This document shows, piece by piece, positions 26,901 to 34,755 of a stretch of DNA of 64,000 bases. The notes beneath the pieces are model-generated. The model had not been told where the DNA came from and made no database searches. It saw nothing but the letters and a program-made list of their open reading frames with translations. The DNA lies in the NCBI GenBank assembly GCA_944989445.1, contig CALYLW010000169.1:1200811-1264810 (forward strand), in the 5' to 3' direction. Made by a program: the position numbers and the translations under genes. Numbering within the stretch: position 1 is the stretch's first letter; each line of letters starts with the position of its first letter. Source of the DNA: Ampullaceana balthica (taxonomy: Eukaryota > Mollusca > Gastropoda > Lymnaeidae).

Positions 26901-29900
26901 TAGAAAAGACGGGAGTAATTGGAAATCAGTTCATAATTCATTTAAAAAAATTTATACAAATCTTCAATCAAATGAAAATATACCCACTAAGGCACGTTCA
27001 CACAATCTATAACGAAAAGAAAGACACATAAAACAAACACACGCACACACACAAACACACTCACACATACACACACTCTCTCTCTCTCTATCTCATAATT
27101 CTTGTTCCTAATTTGTTTTAACCATTTGTTTTTCTTAATTTATTTGTTTCCCATTTATAATTTATAGTTGGGCCTAATTTATTAATGCCCCCATTTTTGT
27201 TGTTCTAATGTATTTTCCCCCGATTTATAATTGCTCATAATTTATTTGTTCTCCATTCATAGTGGTTCCTAATTTATTTTTAACAATTTATTGTTCTTAA
27301 TTCATTAGTTCTCCAATTATCGTTGCTCAAAATTTATTTGTCCTCCACTCATAGTTTCTCCTAGTTAATTTGCTCCTTATTTATTATTACTAATAATTTA
27401 TTATTTCTCAATTTATTTTTGTTCATAATTTATGCGATCTTCAGTTAAAGTTATTCACTACTTATGTTTGTCTTCCCCACTCGCCAGGAGTGAAGACTCA
27501 GTGGGTGCGTTTGAAGAGCGCCTCCTGGGCATCTTCAAGCGATACTACCCCAACAACCCGATGCTGATGCGCTACCAGCCCCCGGCCAGGAACCAGGTGT
27601 CGGTGCTGTGGTGGCCGACCAAAGAAGCCCTGGCCTACCCGGAGATCAAGTTTGTGTGAGTATTTAAATCTGTGCTGGACTTGTCCAATGCAATCAACAA
27701 TACGAATTAATTGGAAAAATCTTTCAAGATACATGTATTTTGAAAATTTTTGAGTGTGTTTAAGTTTGCCATTATTGCAATCATTGTTTTCAAACGGGTG
27801 TCACATATTTTTTTTAATGCATTTTTTACTTTGTAATTTTATTCACAGTTTCATTTGTTACTACATGAAGATTTTGTATTAAAACCTGCTCCTCGTGAAC
27901 ACAGCTTACTGTTTGATAGCCCCTGGGGTCCTGTAGGGCAGTGCTTCTCAAACTTTTTAGCATGGCGGACCGGCAAGGATTTTTTCCATTGCACCAGGGA
28001 CCGGTACACTATTTTCCCTGCACTGACAGTTTTGCCTGTCCTTTTTTAGACCTTCTGCGGACCGGCGGTGGATGGCCCACGGACCGGCACCGGTCCGCGG
28101 ACCACCACTTTGAGAAGCACTGCTGTAAGGCAAGGAACACATCACAATTGAAGCCACTGTTAAATAATACGCCTTCATTTAAGTTCATGTTGTCTTGAAG
28201 ATGTAGACTGCTTGAGAGTTTAATAATTGTATTGTGTCAGAATGAGGAAATGGATGTCATGAAAATGTGCTCTAAATTTAACTGACCTGTTTTTTTTAAG
28301 GGGGTTTGAGGTTCTACCATGAGAAGTACAAGGGCACCAGGAAACATGTAAATTCTTACCGGTAGGTTCGAAATTGCGCTCTGTTGGGACATGGGCAACA
28401 TAGCTGTGTTTAAAATTTTTAGTAATTTAATGGATCTTAATCTTAACAAATTAAAGTCGTTAAAAATGTTTTAAAAAATAGCTACACGTTTGCTATAATA
28501 AGACATTTTCTAGAAAGCGTTGCCTTGTTCTCATCCGTTGAGCTTCTGTTTGTGTTCAGATTTGGCTGAAGTTTGCATAATGATGATGATGGCCTTCTGC
28601 TAACATGCTATTTTCGCTCTAATGTACACTGAACCATATTTATATTGTGGTGTATTGTTGCATTGTCAACCATGTCTTGGTGTTAGAGATTAAACTTTGG
28701 GAACTTCAGAAAAATATTCACAACCTAAAGCACCAACCCTCATTTTTTTTTCTTATGTGGTAAAGGCGTCTCCAACACATTAGTCAACTGAAAGTTCGTG
28801 TCTAAACCACGATAAACTCCAGCTTAGTATCCCTTTCTTTTGTCATGGCTATAGAATAGCCGTCCCTAGACATACATATTCCCGCATATATATTTTCTAA
28901 GTTTAAACAATATTTTTTCCCCCTATGTGTTGAGATATCATTTTGACATGGTTCATAGAACAATATAATGCGACCTTCTGAAAAAAAAATATTCTGTCTT
29001 CCTAACTGATAACTTGTGGATGTAGTAGGCTGGTCCAAAGTAATTCCTCTGGTCCTCTCTTCTCCCTCACCCCTCTTCGGGGAAAGTTTGAGTTGAATGG
29101 TCTTGACAACCGCAATGGGCTATTGAGTATCTAATGAATGCATTTAGAAAAAAATATTGTTTGAACTAATTGTCTATTTTTAAATCCCTTATATTAACTT
29201 GCTTTGTAAGTTTAATCGGACATCCGAACCGACTATTTGTTTATAATTCTTTCACATGCCAGTTCCGTTCACGCTTTGACGCCTACCGTCGATGTTCACA
29301 CTCCCTACCGTCCCTGAGACCGGTTTTAAAACCAGGGGAGATAATTGAGTTTCAGTCTGTGAATGTCGCGTTTAGTTTAAACATAATCACTACTTTTAGT
29401 TATGTCTCATATATAAGAGATTTATATTCAAAAACTTTGTTTTTACATCTATTTTTAGAGCCAACTTAAAATCAATGAACAACTGGTTTAAAATTGAGTC
29501 GACTACCTGGAAGGTCAACCGACCAGTGGACCAGTGGGCAAGTAAGTACACGTCTGAGACCTGCCAGTTGTACAATACATACTACTTATTCTACACTGAG
29601 ACCTGCCAGCTGTACAATACATACAACTTATTTTACACTGAGACCTGCCAGTTGTACAATACATACTACTTATTTTACACTGACACCTGCCAATTTTACA
29701 ATACATACAACTTATTTTACACTGGGACCTGCCAGTTGTACAATACATACAACTTATTTTACACTGAGACCTGCCAGCTGTACAATACATACAACTTATT
29801 TTACACTGAGACCTGCCAGTTGTACAATACATACAACTTATTTTACACTGACACCTGCCAGTTGTACAATACATACAACTTATTTTACACTGAGATCTGC

Positions 29901-31412
29901 CAGTTGTACAATACATACAACTTATTTTACACTGACACCTGCCAGTTGTACAATACATACAACTTATTTTACACTGAGACCTGCCAGTTGTACAATACAT
30001 ACAACTTATTTTACACTGACACCTGCCAGTTGTACAATACATACAACTTATTTTACACTGAGACCTGCCAGTTGTACAATACATACTACTTATTTTACAC
30101 TGACACCTGCCAGTTGTACAATACATACTACTTATTTTACACTGACACCTGCCAGTTGTACAATACATACAACTTATTTTACACTGAGACCTGCTAGTTG
30201 TACAATACATACAACTTATTTTACACTGGGACCTGCCAGTTTTACAATACATACTACTTATTTTACACTGAGACCTGCCAGTTGTACAATACATACAACT
30301 TATTTTACACTTATGTAAAGTGCATGACAATTATTATTTGTATTTTAGATGTTAGATGTTAGATGCTATATTTTGCTCATATGAACATGAAATTTTTGTT
30401 ATAATGATATTTATAATTTTAAGGTATTTACCGTTAATAAAATGTAACGTTTACTCCCAACCCATTTTTTCAAATAAACGGAACCAATTGAGAAGAACGG
30501 ATTATTTGACATCTATAAGAAATGGCAACTGTCCACTACTATTACACTGGATTATTTTTTTCTGGTTCGTCAAGATAGAAGTTGCATAAACTTCTGCAAT
30601 AAAAAGAACAAAACAAAACAATCTAGGCAATCCGATGATGTCAGATGACGATTAAATTTATATAATCTACACGTACAGGAACGGGCATCCTTATAATAAA
30701 AATATGTTTGTTATTCTTACATTTATCGGATCGCTTCAGTGCATTACAAGCAGGCAATTGTGAATAGTGTGGCAATAATTTTTTAAAATGTGTAATTCTT
30801 ATTTTTCTACTGAAATATGTGCTGCCGTAGTCAGATCTTGTTAGCAACGTAATTGTGAAATTACCCGATTTTTAACAAAAAATTCTCAACATTTATGTGC
30901 ATAGACTGGCGTTCCTCACACACTGGGCCATCTTAACGCATAGGCCCGTTGGGCATTTGCCCGGGGGCCCTCGAGCATAGGGGCCCAATGGGAATATGTT
31001 TATTTATATATATTATGCATATATATTTTTTCCTGCCGGGGGGGGGGCGGGCGCACTCTTTCTTTGCCCTGGGGCCCAAAATGGTGTAAAGACGGCTCTG
31101 CTCACACTTGTCTTTTCGGCCGTGCATCTCTTACGCCTGCAAAGAGTCTCTAATATGTTAATTTTCACGAAGTGGAGATTTTTTAAAAAAGTCTTAGTAA
31201 AATAAATGGCCCCGTTTGAAATAATCTTGCAAGCTTTTTTTTTAAACCTTTAAATTAGAAGGAAAAAAAGTTAAAATTTGCGTTCTTTGTTTAAAAAAAA
31301 AGAAGAACTTTGACCTTTAAACTCTGCAGACACGGAGCGTATACTGACACAGTATCAGTCCATGCAGAGCAACATGCGAGCCATGGAGAGGCGTCTAGAC
31401 CAGCCCGTGTGA
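14093..31412 (+). CDS. Unrecognised secreted protein with two alternative first exons
   Basis: Either first exon (1a 14093-14321 or 1b 18847-19051) ends in phase 1 and joins 25827-26019, 27488-27655, 28311-28361, 29459-29541 and 31330-31412. All junctions are GT-AG with matching phases, and totals are 807 or 783 nt (268 or 260 residues). Shared parts include VTIGPFSQHLNFFNFTDFIL, IEIFGGPNPHVGVFQLFDQW, RLLGIFKRYYPNNPMLMRYQ, NQVSVLWWPTKEALAYPEIK, FYHEKYKGTRKHVNSYR, NNWFKIESTTWKV, and a helical tail ILTQYQSMQSNMRAMERRL. The exons use G/C-ending codons in an AT-rich surround, which supports real coding. The mature protein has a cysteine near its N-terminus (SHC) and one in LNCNP, so one disulfide is possible, plus one NFT glycosylation site. 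I do not recognise the family and assign no function. Poly(A) signals are at 31493 and 31829. Confidence 0.8.
14645..14843. repeat. Dispersed 200-bp repeat, family R, copy 1
   Basis: The run from ACAGCACCAAAAATAACACT to TTCCGTCATTTTTGACGGG is almost the same as 21722-21925, about 90% by eye. Both end in TTTTTGACGGGTWACACTAG and AT-rich DNA. There is no coding capacity or clear terminal inverted repeat. Confidence 0.8.
14845..15540 (-). mobile_element. L2/CR1-like LINE 3' end with (TTA)n tail
   Basis: On the minus strand the region 15500-15150 reads, with frameshifts, ISAARLVLKAK, YWLPIQARMDYKLAILCHN, RILSVPKTRAKTLGERSFS and SLPLHIRSIPTTKSFKMALK. This is the conserved C-terminal end of L2-type reverse transcriptase ORFs. 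It is followed by about 190 bp of 3' region and then a perfect (TTA)n run (14845-14958 on the plus strand as (AAT)n), the usual microsatellite tail. The copy is 5' truncated and frameshifted, so it is dead. Confidence 0.8.
15602..15688 (+). repeat. 28-bp tandem repeat, 3 copies
   Basis: The unit ACGATCTTCAAACCTAAATG plus ATACGTAT is repeated three times with two substitutions. Confidence 0.9.
15842..15936. mobile_element. Fragment of hAT-type MITE family M
   Basis: ACACAAATCAACGAAACTTA then GAGGGAACGTTG matches the right end of family M (compare 22010-22048). The left half is missing, and the 63-bp tandem array starts about 10 bp after its right end. Confidence 0.6.
15946..16450 (+). repeat. 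63-bp minisatellite, 8 copies
   Basis: The unit begins TCTATATTCATCATCTTCAC and contains CTTATCTCACAGTCGACTCC. Period 63 is a multiple of three, so long open frames (FTSISLISQSTPLIFQSIFI repeats) run on both strands. This is a consequence of the array, not a gene: one copy has a 1-bp insertion (about 16375) that shifts the frame. It is in the intron between alternative first exons 1a and 1b. Confidence 0.95.
16832..17196. mobile_element. MITE family G (GGGCCGTCCATAAATGACGTCA ends), copy 1
   Basis: The left end GGGGGCCCATCCATAAATGA is inverted at the right as TCATTTATGGACGGCCCC. Subterminal C-runs and CGTCACA repeats also pair. The flanking TA could be the target duplication. A second copy is at 26108-26452, and similar ends border 34756-36533. 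Non-coding; superfamily not assigned. Confidence 0.8.
17197..18846. other. Region upstream of first exon 1b
   Basis: No coding exon is supported. 18500-18846 becomes clearly GC-richer than the surround and probably holds the promoter and 5' untranslated region for exon 1b. I see no reliable TATA box. Confidence 0.4.
18847..19051 (+). CDS. Alternative first coding exon 1b (signal peptide)
   Basis: ATG at 18847 opens a signal peptide (LTSVLVLQVCLQIVFVSRAV) and then SHCSYLVNSKSQFQENAAPF and KLYTRSRQPRITSGDPVEG. It ends in phase 1 at GGAAG|GTCAGT, the same donor and phase as exon 1a. SHC-x-YLV, the PFK-[IL]-YT core and the GxPxxG end are shared with exon 1a, so the two are paralogous. It could be spliced to 25827 as the 5' end of the same gene, or be the proper first exon while 1a is a relic. 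Confidence 0.82.
19052..20643. other. Intron, no coding exon seen
   Basis: It holds a short CTGTTAATGAAATCTACTTA tandem repeat (about 19477-19570, four to five copies). Otherwise it is AT-rich with no recognised element. Confidence 0.5.
20644..20830. repeat. Dispersed repeat, family D, copy 1
   Basis: AAATATTTTGTGCCTGG, CCTTGTTCACATATAATGTG and AAGCCTTATTTTGGCGCC align in order with 41955-42140 (GATATTTTGCGCCTGG, CCTTGTTCACTTATAATATG, AAGCCTCATTTTTGCACC). The two are similar over about 180 bp. Element type unknown. Confidence 0.7.
21345..21458 (+). repeat. 19-bp tandem repeat, 6 perfect copies
   Basis: TGTAATTGTTGCCCCTCCA is repeated six times without a mismatch, which implies very recent expansion. 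The NNYMEGQQLHGG-type frames across it are artefacts. Confidence 0.97.
21553..22048. mobile_element. hAT-type MITE family M interrupted by a family R repeat
   Basis: The left part (CAATCTCTCTTTAAGGTGCG ... GACGCCACGCAGCAATTTTG) and the right part (ATGCATGCTGTGAAACTTTG ... CGGACCAACGAACCTTAGAG to GGAACATTG) make one family M element once 21722-21935 is removed. So the R repeat inserted into an existing M copy. Confidence 0.7.
21722..21935. repeat. Dispersed 200-bp repeat, family R, copy 2
   Basis: Nearly identical to 14645-14843, starting AATTACAGCACCAAAAAAAC and ending TTTTTGACGGGTTACACTAG. Its position inside a family M element gives at least one clean boundary. Confidence 0.8.
22066..22782. 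mobile_element. Fold-back element, 240-bp inverted arms around a tRNA-like core
   Basis: The left arm (about 22066-22310) and right arm (about 22530-22782) are inverted copies. Examples are GACACAAACTACAGC against GCTGTAGTTTGTGTC, AATCAAAACAACGCGAGT against ACTCGCGTTGTTTTGATT, and CACCACCCTTTATCACATTA against its near complement at about 22575. The outer ends are ACGCCCCGCGGCGTAGCATA and TATGCTACGCCGTTGGGCGT, flanked by CTAG on both sides. The 220-bp spacer has a tRNA-like stretch (22402-22472). No transposase frame is visible. Confidence 0.8.
22402..22472 (+). pseudogene. tRNA-like sequence (degenerate, Val-type backbone)
   Basis: TCGTAGTGTATTGGTTATCA resembles the D-arm/A-box region of metazoan tRNA-Val, and GGTCCTGGATTCAACCCC resembles a B box with one change (ATTCAA for GTTCGA). 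The anticodon stem has mismatches and the acceptor stem is weak, so it is a tRNA-derived relic or SINE head, not a working tRNA. It sits at the centre of the inverted repeat. Confidence 0.6.
22787..23590 (-). mobile_element. LINE 3' end (same family as 38713-41433), dead copy
   Basis: On the minus strand 23363-23091 encodes GPINQRKYKLEQIQKRAARL then VTSLVNSLN, the C-terminus of a Jockey/CR1-type reverse transcriptase, with an internal 33-bp duplication (LVIGAYTTLTR twice). DNA at 23544-23590 and 23335-23360 aligns with 38740-38830 of the larger LINE. A 300-bp 3' region ends with the segment GGACACAATAATCTTCAGTA ... GAGCGTCTGTAATAGATAAG, which is shared with the SINE at 25373-25656. A family M MITE (23361-23543) interrupts it. 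Confidence 0.78.
23361..23543. mobile_element. hAT-type MITE family M, full copy with target duplication
   Basis: It starts CAATGTTCCCTTTAAGCTCT and ends CGGACCAACGAACATTG. The flanks are gtctcaac (23353-23360) and gtctctac (23544-23551), 7 of 8 identical. Removing the element and one flank restores LINE sequence matching 38740-38800. This copy defines the true ends of family M. Confidence 0.88.
23780..23852 (+). repeat. Two-copy tandem duplication (about 37 bp)
   Basis: CATTCTTTGACGATACTGTT then GTTCTGTGGATCACT occurs twice in a row. A similar two-copy duplication (CTTGTGCTTGATCTTTACCC) lies at about 24030-24100. Confidence 0.85.
24241..24451. mobile_element. hAT-type MITE with perfect 8-bp duplication
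   Basis: The left end CACTGGTGGCCAGGCC is inverted at the right as TTTGGCCACCGTTG. The flanks are ttctagag at 24233-24240 and 24452-24459, identical. The motif GAGAGCCGCATG / GCATGCGGCTCGCGAGCCG occurs subterminally. 211 bp, non-coding. Confidence 0.9.
24484..24635 (-). repeat. LINE/SINE tail fragment
   Basis: TCTTATCTTATC repeats are followed by ACACTCATTCAATACAGAAG then ATTATTGCGCACTACGCTTA, the reverse of the LINE/SINE 3' terminal segment. It could be a severely 5'-truncated copy of either element. Confidence 0.7.
25207..25269 (+). repeat. 31-bp direct duplication
   Basis: AAATGATATACCAAACTAGT plus CTATAACTATA occurs twice in tandem. Confidence 0.9.
25373..25656 (-). mobile_element. tRNA-derived SINE
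   Basis: On the minus strand the head starts GGGACGCGGTGGTCGAGTGG (A box TGGTCGAGTGG) and has a perfect B box GGTTCGAATCC (plus 25594-25604). A GC-rich body follows, and then the 3' segment GGACGCAACTATCTTCTGCA ... GAGCGTCTGTATAGATAAGA with a GATAA-type simple tail. The 3' segment matches the LINE 3' end at 22787-22910. The RNA polymerase III promoter boxes look intact. Confidence 0.88.
26108..26452. mobile_element. MITE family G, copy 2
   Basis: It starts AGGGCCGTCCAGAAATGACG and ends GTGACGTCATTTATGGACGG. The interior CACTAAATAAATTGTAAGCA and TTTGATGTGACGTCACAGTT match copy 1 (16832-17196) in order. It lies 90 bp after the donor at 26020 in the secreted-protein gene. Confidence 0.82.
27025..27435 (+). 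repeat. AC/TC microsatellite and degenerate 30-bp tandem array
   Basis: 27030-27095 is an (AC)n/(TC)n run. 27100-27430 holds about ten degenerate units of AATTTATTTGTTCTCCATTT plus ATAATTGCTCCT. It ends about 50 bp before the exon at 27488. Confidence 0.7.
27939..28122. mobile_element. hAT-type MITE (Charlie-like ends)
   Basis: CAGTGCTTCTCAAACTTTTT at the left is inverted as CCACTTTGAGAAGCACTG at the right, with GCGGACCGG/CCGGTCCGC subterminal pairs. The flanks ctgtaggg (27931-27938) and ctgtaagg (28123-28130) match at 7 of 8. It lies in the intron between exons 27488-27655 and 28311-28361. Confidence 0.9.
29175..29450 (+). mobile_element. Family H element, short copy, at an exon acceptor
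   Basis: It has the left end TTTTTAAATCCCTTATATTA and right end GTCTCATATATAAGAGATTT then CAAAAACTTTGTTTTTAC. Internal sequence (TTCCGTTCACGCTTTGACGC, GTCAGTCTGTGAATG-like) aligns with 33161-33625. The right end lies about 8 bp before the acceptor of the exon at 29459. Confidence 0.7.
29555..30310 (+). repeat. 42-bp minisatellite, 18 copies, next to a splice donor
   Basis: The unit is GAGACCTGCCAGTTGTACAA plus TACATACAACTTATTTTACA and CT. 756 bp equals exactly 18 units. The array starts 13 bp after the donor at 29542. Several copies alternate GAGACC/GACACC and AACTTA/TACTTA, which suggests a higher-order 84-bp unit. Period 42 keeps long frames open on both strands (CQLYNTYNLFYTET repeats), so these frames are not genes. 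Confidence 0.96.
30923..31100. mobile_element. Short DNA transposon with 8-bp flanks
   Basis: CTGGGCCATCTTAACGCATA at the left roughly mirrors AATGGTGTAAAGACGGCTCTG-type sequence at the right, with GGGGCCC pairs inside. The flanks are ctcacaca and ctcacact (7 of 8). 178 bp, non-coding. Confidence 0.7.
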
Positions 31413-31828
31413 TCCGTGACAACCACATCTCTCGGCATCTCCACAAGAAACTCAACAACATCATTTCTTGGTAGACTTTTAAAGTGTCCAAAAATAAAAT
31501 GTTGTAACCTAACCAAGTCAGTCAGTTTGACCAGTGGTCAGTGTTTGGTGATTATACTTTCCATGGAATTAATTTGCTTAATTTTTTATACAGGCATGAT
31601 TATACCCCCCAAATGATGTTTGCTTGTTATTTTTTTAAAATATGCCAAAAATATTAGTAAAACGATAATAATAATACACGTGATTATGTCTCAAAACCAT
31701 AGTTTATGGCGGCAAGCCTTTAAAATGACGATTATATTTTGGAAGAAGCTATTTCGGCTTTTTCGGTGATTTTAAAATAGATTATGGCGTCAATTCTGTG
31801 AGAAATTTATGAATGTAATTAAATGATC

Positions 31829-31834
31829 AATAAA
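31829..31834 (+). promoter_or_regulatory. Candidate poly(A) signal of secreted-protein gene
   Basis: AATAAA lies 417 bp after the stop at 31410-31412, with a GTGTGGTC-rich stretch about 20 bp downstream. An earlier AATAAA at 31493-31498 is also possible. Confidence 0.45.
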
Positions 31835-32640
31835 AACGTTGCGGAATAATGTGTGGTCATAGAGTGATTGTCTGATTGGATCTGTTTGTGTTCTTGCTTT
31901 TCGTTGCTATTGGTGCCATCACAAGGCATGAACCGAGGAGCAATGACCAAGCTTGCGGCCGTGGGGAATAAGGGGCAATAGCTCAGAGTGAAACCTTGGG
32001 GGGGGGGTAAATGGGCAACGGCCAAGAGTGAATCCATCTAACCTTATACATTTCAAACGCCCATTCAATAAACGCACATAAGAAAACACAAAAGACAACA
32101 AGTCAGCGAATAGAATACCACAAAAGATCATTAACAATTTTCTTTTCTTTTTTAACATGACTAGAAATTTATTTTTATTTTTTGTGGATTATGGGCCCTC
32201 GTAGATGTGTGGGCCTTAAGAAACTTGACGTATGCCACATATACCGGTAATAAAATTAACATAATAATAAAATTTACAATTACAACTTATTTACAAACCG
32301 TGATTTTAAAGTTGATTTGTAAGTCATTTATATCAAGGAATATAAAGAACAGTGTGTGGTTAGTATTTGTGTCATTATAATTACTAGCAGGGGTGGAATG
32401 GTGGATGGATGGATGGATGGATGGGGACAGGGTTGCCAACTCGATAAAATAACATTTACTGACAAATATAAGAACTCTCAACTAAATATACGGACAAAAA
32501 CAATTTTTTACGGACACATTAAACATAAAATGTTGACCTTAAAACGAACGAATATGAAGCATAATCCAAGCATTGTAGCTAAAAAAAAGTAAAGTAACCA
32601 TATGAGCGGGTCTCTATTACCATGGTCATATTTTATACCG

Positions 32641-32900
32641 TTAGTTTATTGTATGACATTCATCATCAGTGACAGTGTTTAATTCCTCTTGCTTATGATC
32701 ATACATAGAAACATTTACACAGTCGATCATTGTGGGAGTAATTTGTCCCGTTCCATTTCTCTCAGTCAGTAAACTTTCCAACATTGGAGTAGACAATTTG
32801 TTTCTCAAGTTGGGTTTCAATAAACTAACAGCAAAAAAAACGCGTTCTACTTCTGCTGTTCCATGTGGATGCGCCAACATTCATTGTGCAAACTTCGAAA
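32641..32900 (-). pseudogene. hAT transposase C-terminal remnant
   Basis: The minus strand gives LAHPHGTAEVERVFFAVSLL then KPNLRNKLSTPMLESLL. This is the hAT dimerisation-region pattern (S/VER-x-FS, R-x-x-L). It stops soon after. No upstream transposase domains are visible, so it is a fragment. Confidence 0.75.
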
Positions 32901-33160
32901 GCCATTTTTTTAAAACAGATACTATTTTTTTTACATTTATGTCTTCATAATTTATGCGTAATTGTGACGTAATGATCTGTCTAAACAAGTCCATCTTGCC
33001 GCGATGCGTCTCGCCGCGCGAGCCTAACTGTCCAGAAAGCTCTTACAGTTTATTAATAGAGCGTGGGTTGCCACTAAAACAATTTAACAATTAAAATTTG
33101 AATCAAGAAAATAATTATCACTAACATGATTTACTGATTTTTTTTTAAACGTTGAGATTC

Positions 33161-33625
33161 TTTTTAAATCCCTTATATTAACTTTGCGGCCGTCTCATCA
33201 TCTCATCATCTCTGTCTTGGGCGGGCGGGCGGAAAAAGAAAAGTCGAAAATGACCCACTTCCAGTGATCCGATCGAGCTGAAATTTGGCACACAGACCCG
33301 ACTCACCTAACAATGCATCGTATCAAAATTTCAGATTGATCGATCGTACCGTAATTAAATTAATGCATTTTTAGTTTATCCTTATATGAGGTATGTAATT
33401 CAAATTCACGGTTTGTTATTGTTGTTTTCTTCCACTTCCACGTGAGTTTGAGTTGACGCCGACCGTCGTGCCGACACCCCCTCACGTCCCACCCCCATTT
33501 ATTAAAGACAAGGGACATCACTCGGTGTCAGTCTGTCAATGTTTGTAGCGTTTGAAAATAATCAATACTGTTAGTTATGTCTCATATATAAGGGATTTAT
33601 AGTCAAAAACTTTGTTTTTACGGGA
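33161..33625 (+). mobile_element. Family H element, copy 3
   Basis: TTTTTAAATCCCTTATATTA at the left and TATATAAGGGATTTATAGTC then AAAAACTTTGTTTTTACGGG at the right define the ends. AGCTGAAATTTGGCACACAG and AATTTCAGATTGATCGATCG match copy 1 (6600-6680). It is nested in the hAT element 32428-33745. Confidence 0.75.
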
Positions 33626-33751
33626 TTTTTTTTTGGACATTTTTCTTACGGACGTCATAATTTTTTTACGGAATTTTACGGACAGGCAATTTTGCGACAA
33701 ATTTTTACGGACTGTCCGTAAATTTACGGATGGTTGGCAACACTGGTTACT

Positions 33752-33860
33752 ATCTTATCTTATCTTATCTGTTTACAGACGCTCCTTCTATACAGAAGAT
33801 TATTGCGTCCTACGCTTATCTATGGTTTGTGTTTAGTCCTGCATTTACTAGTTACTAGTT
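33752..33860 (-). repeat. LINE/SINE tail fragment
   Basis: TATCTTATCTTATCTGTTTA, ACGCTCCTTCTATACAGAAG and ATTGCGTCCTACGCTTATCT show the shared 3' terminal segment on the minus strand. It abuts the right end of the hAT element at 33745. Confidence 0.78.
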
Positions 33861-34309
33861 CCTTCATGTTGAGTAGACTTAGTAATAAATTACTATTTAA
33901 TGAAATGGGTGTTAAGAATACCAAACAGCGTGTAATAACTTTAACATCAATTATGAACTTCCATACGTTCATTATAATCTCATTTATTTACAATCATATA
34001 TTTGTTACAGCGTATAACAAGGGTTCTTTCTAATTTGTAATCTTTTATTTCCATAATTTTAAAATGTGTTTTTTTCTGTTTTTGTTGTTGTCGGAATGTC
34101 TTTTATTTACTGAAAATCGTGTATGATCCATGAAAAGAAACCACGTCTGAAAACTGATAACCAGTTTTGTTTTAATACAGTAAAAAAAATATAATGAAGG
34201 TGTTAAAGAAATGACGCACCTAGCAAAAAGCACCCCCCCCCCACAACAACAACGAAAAAAAAACACAAAAAAAAACAACAAACAAACAAAAAACAAACAA
34301 ACTCTAGCA

Positions 34310-34690
34310 GAAAAACTAACTTGAACTTCTCCTTCAGGTCATAATTTGCTTTTAGGTTAAGCAGTTCTAACAGTATATCCTCTGGGGCTTAATCAGCTTC
34401 TGCACTAAATTGCGAACTGAGCGCATTGATGAGTGGTTCCCGGTCCTTGTAGTCTTGTAAACTCCTTTCAAATTCCATAGCAAAGGCATCCAAATGAGTC
34501 TTGTAACTGTCAGCCATTTTATCAGAATCGCGTTTCTGTTTCAGCAAACAGAAATGGCAAAACCTGTTTCCCCCTGCTTGCTAAGAGAGCAGGGATAGTT
34601 TTGCCTGAAATGATTTAACATGCACATGCATTTCATGTGCAAACAAGCTATTGACCTGAAGTTTGACATTCAACTTTTCCATAATGTCAA
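34310..34690 (-). pseudogene. hAT transposase remnant (GTF2IRD2/EPM2AIP1-like)
   Basis: The minus strand from about 34685 gives EKLNVKLQ, HVKSFQAKLSLL, then DKMADSYKTHLDAFAMEFER, SLQDYKDREPLINALSSQF and LNLKANYDLKEKFKLVFLLE, with stops and a frameshift. The order matches the middle-to-C-terminal part of the same transposase class seen at 970-1640. Its own terminal repeats were not identified. Confidence 0.72.
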
Positions 34691-34755
34691 TGGCAAAGGT
34701 GAAGTCTGACTTACACTCTTCATTAACCCCCCTTCCTCCTGTCACAAATCTTGGC

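Larger units (their letters stand above)
32428..33745 (-). mobile_element. hAT-type transposon with nested family H insert
   Basis: The left end CAGGGTTGCCAACTCGATAA is inverted at the right as ATGGTTGGCAACACTG. Subterminal TTTACGGAC repeats occur at both ends. A clear 8-bp duplication was not found (left flank is a GGAT microsatellite). The minus strand carries a transposase C-terminus (32641-32900), and a family H copy sits at 33161-33625. Confidence 0.72.

Noticed and set aside
29475..30318. Long open frames of 240-274 codons on both strands (CQLYNTYNLFYTET, ASCTIHTTYFTL and CKISCMYCTT repeats)
   Set aside because: They are created by the 42-bp tandem array, a multiple of three; no start context, no non-repeat protein sequence, and they lie in an intron.
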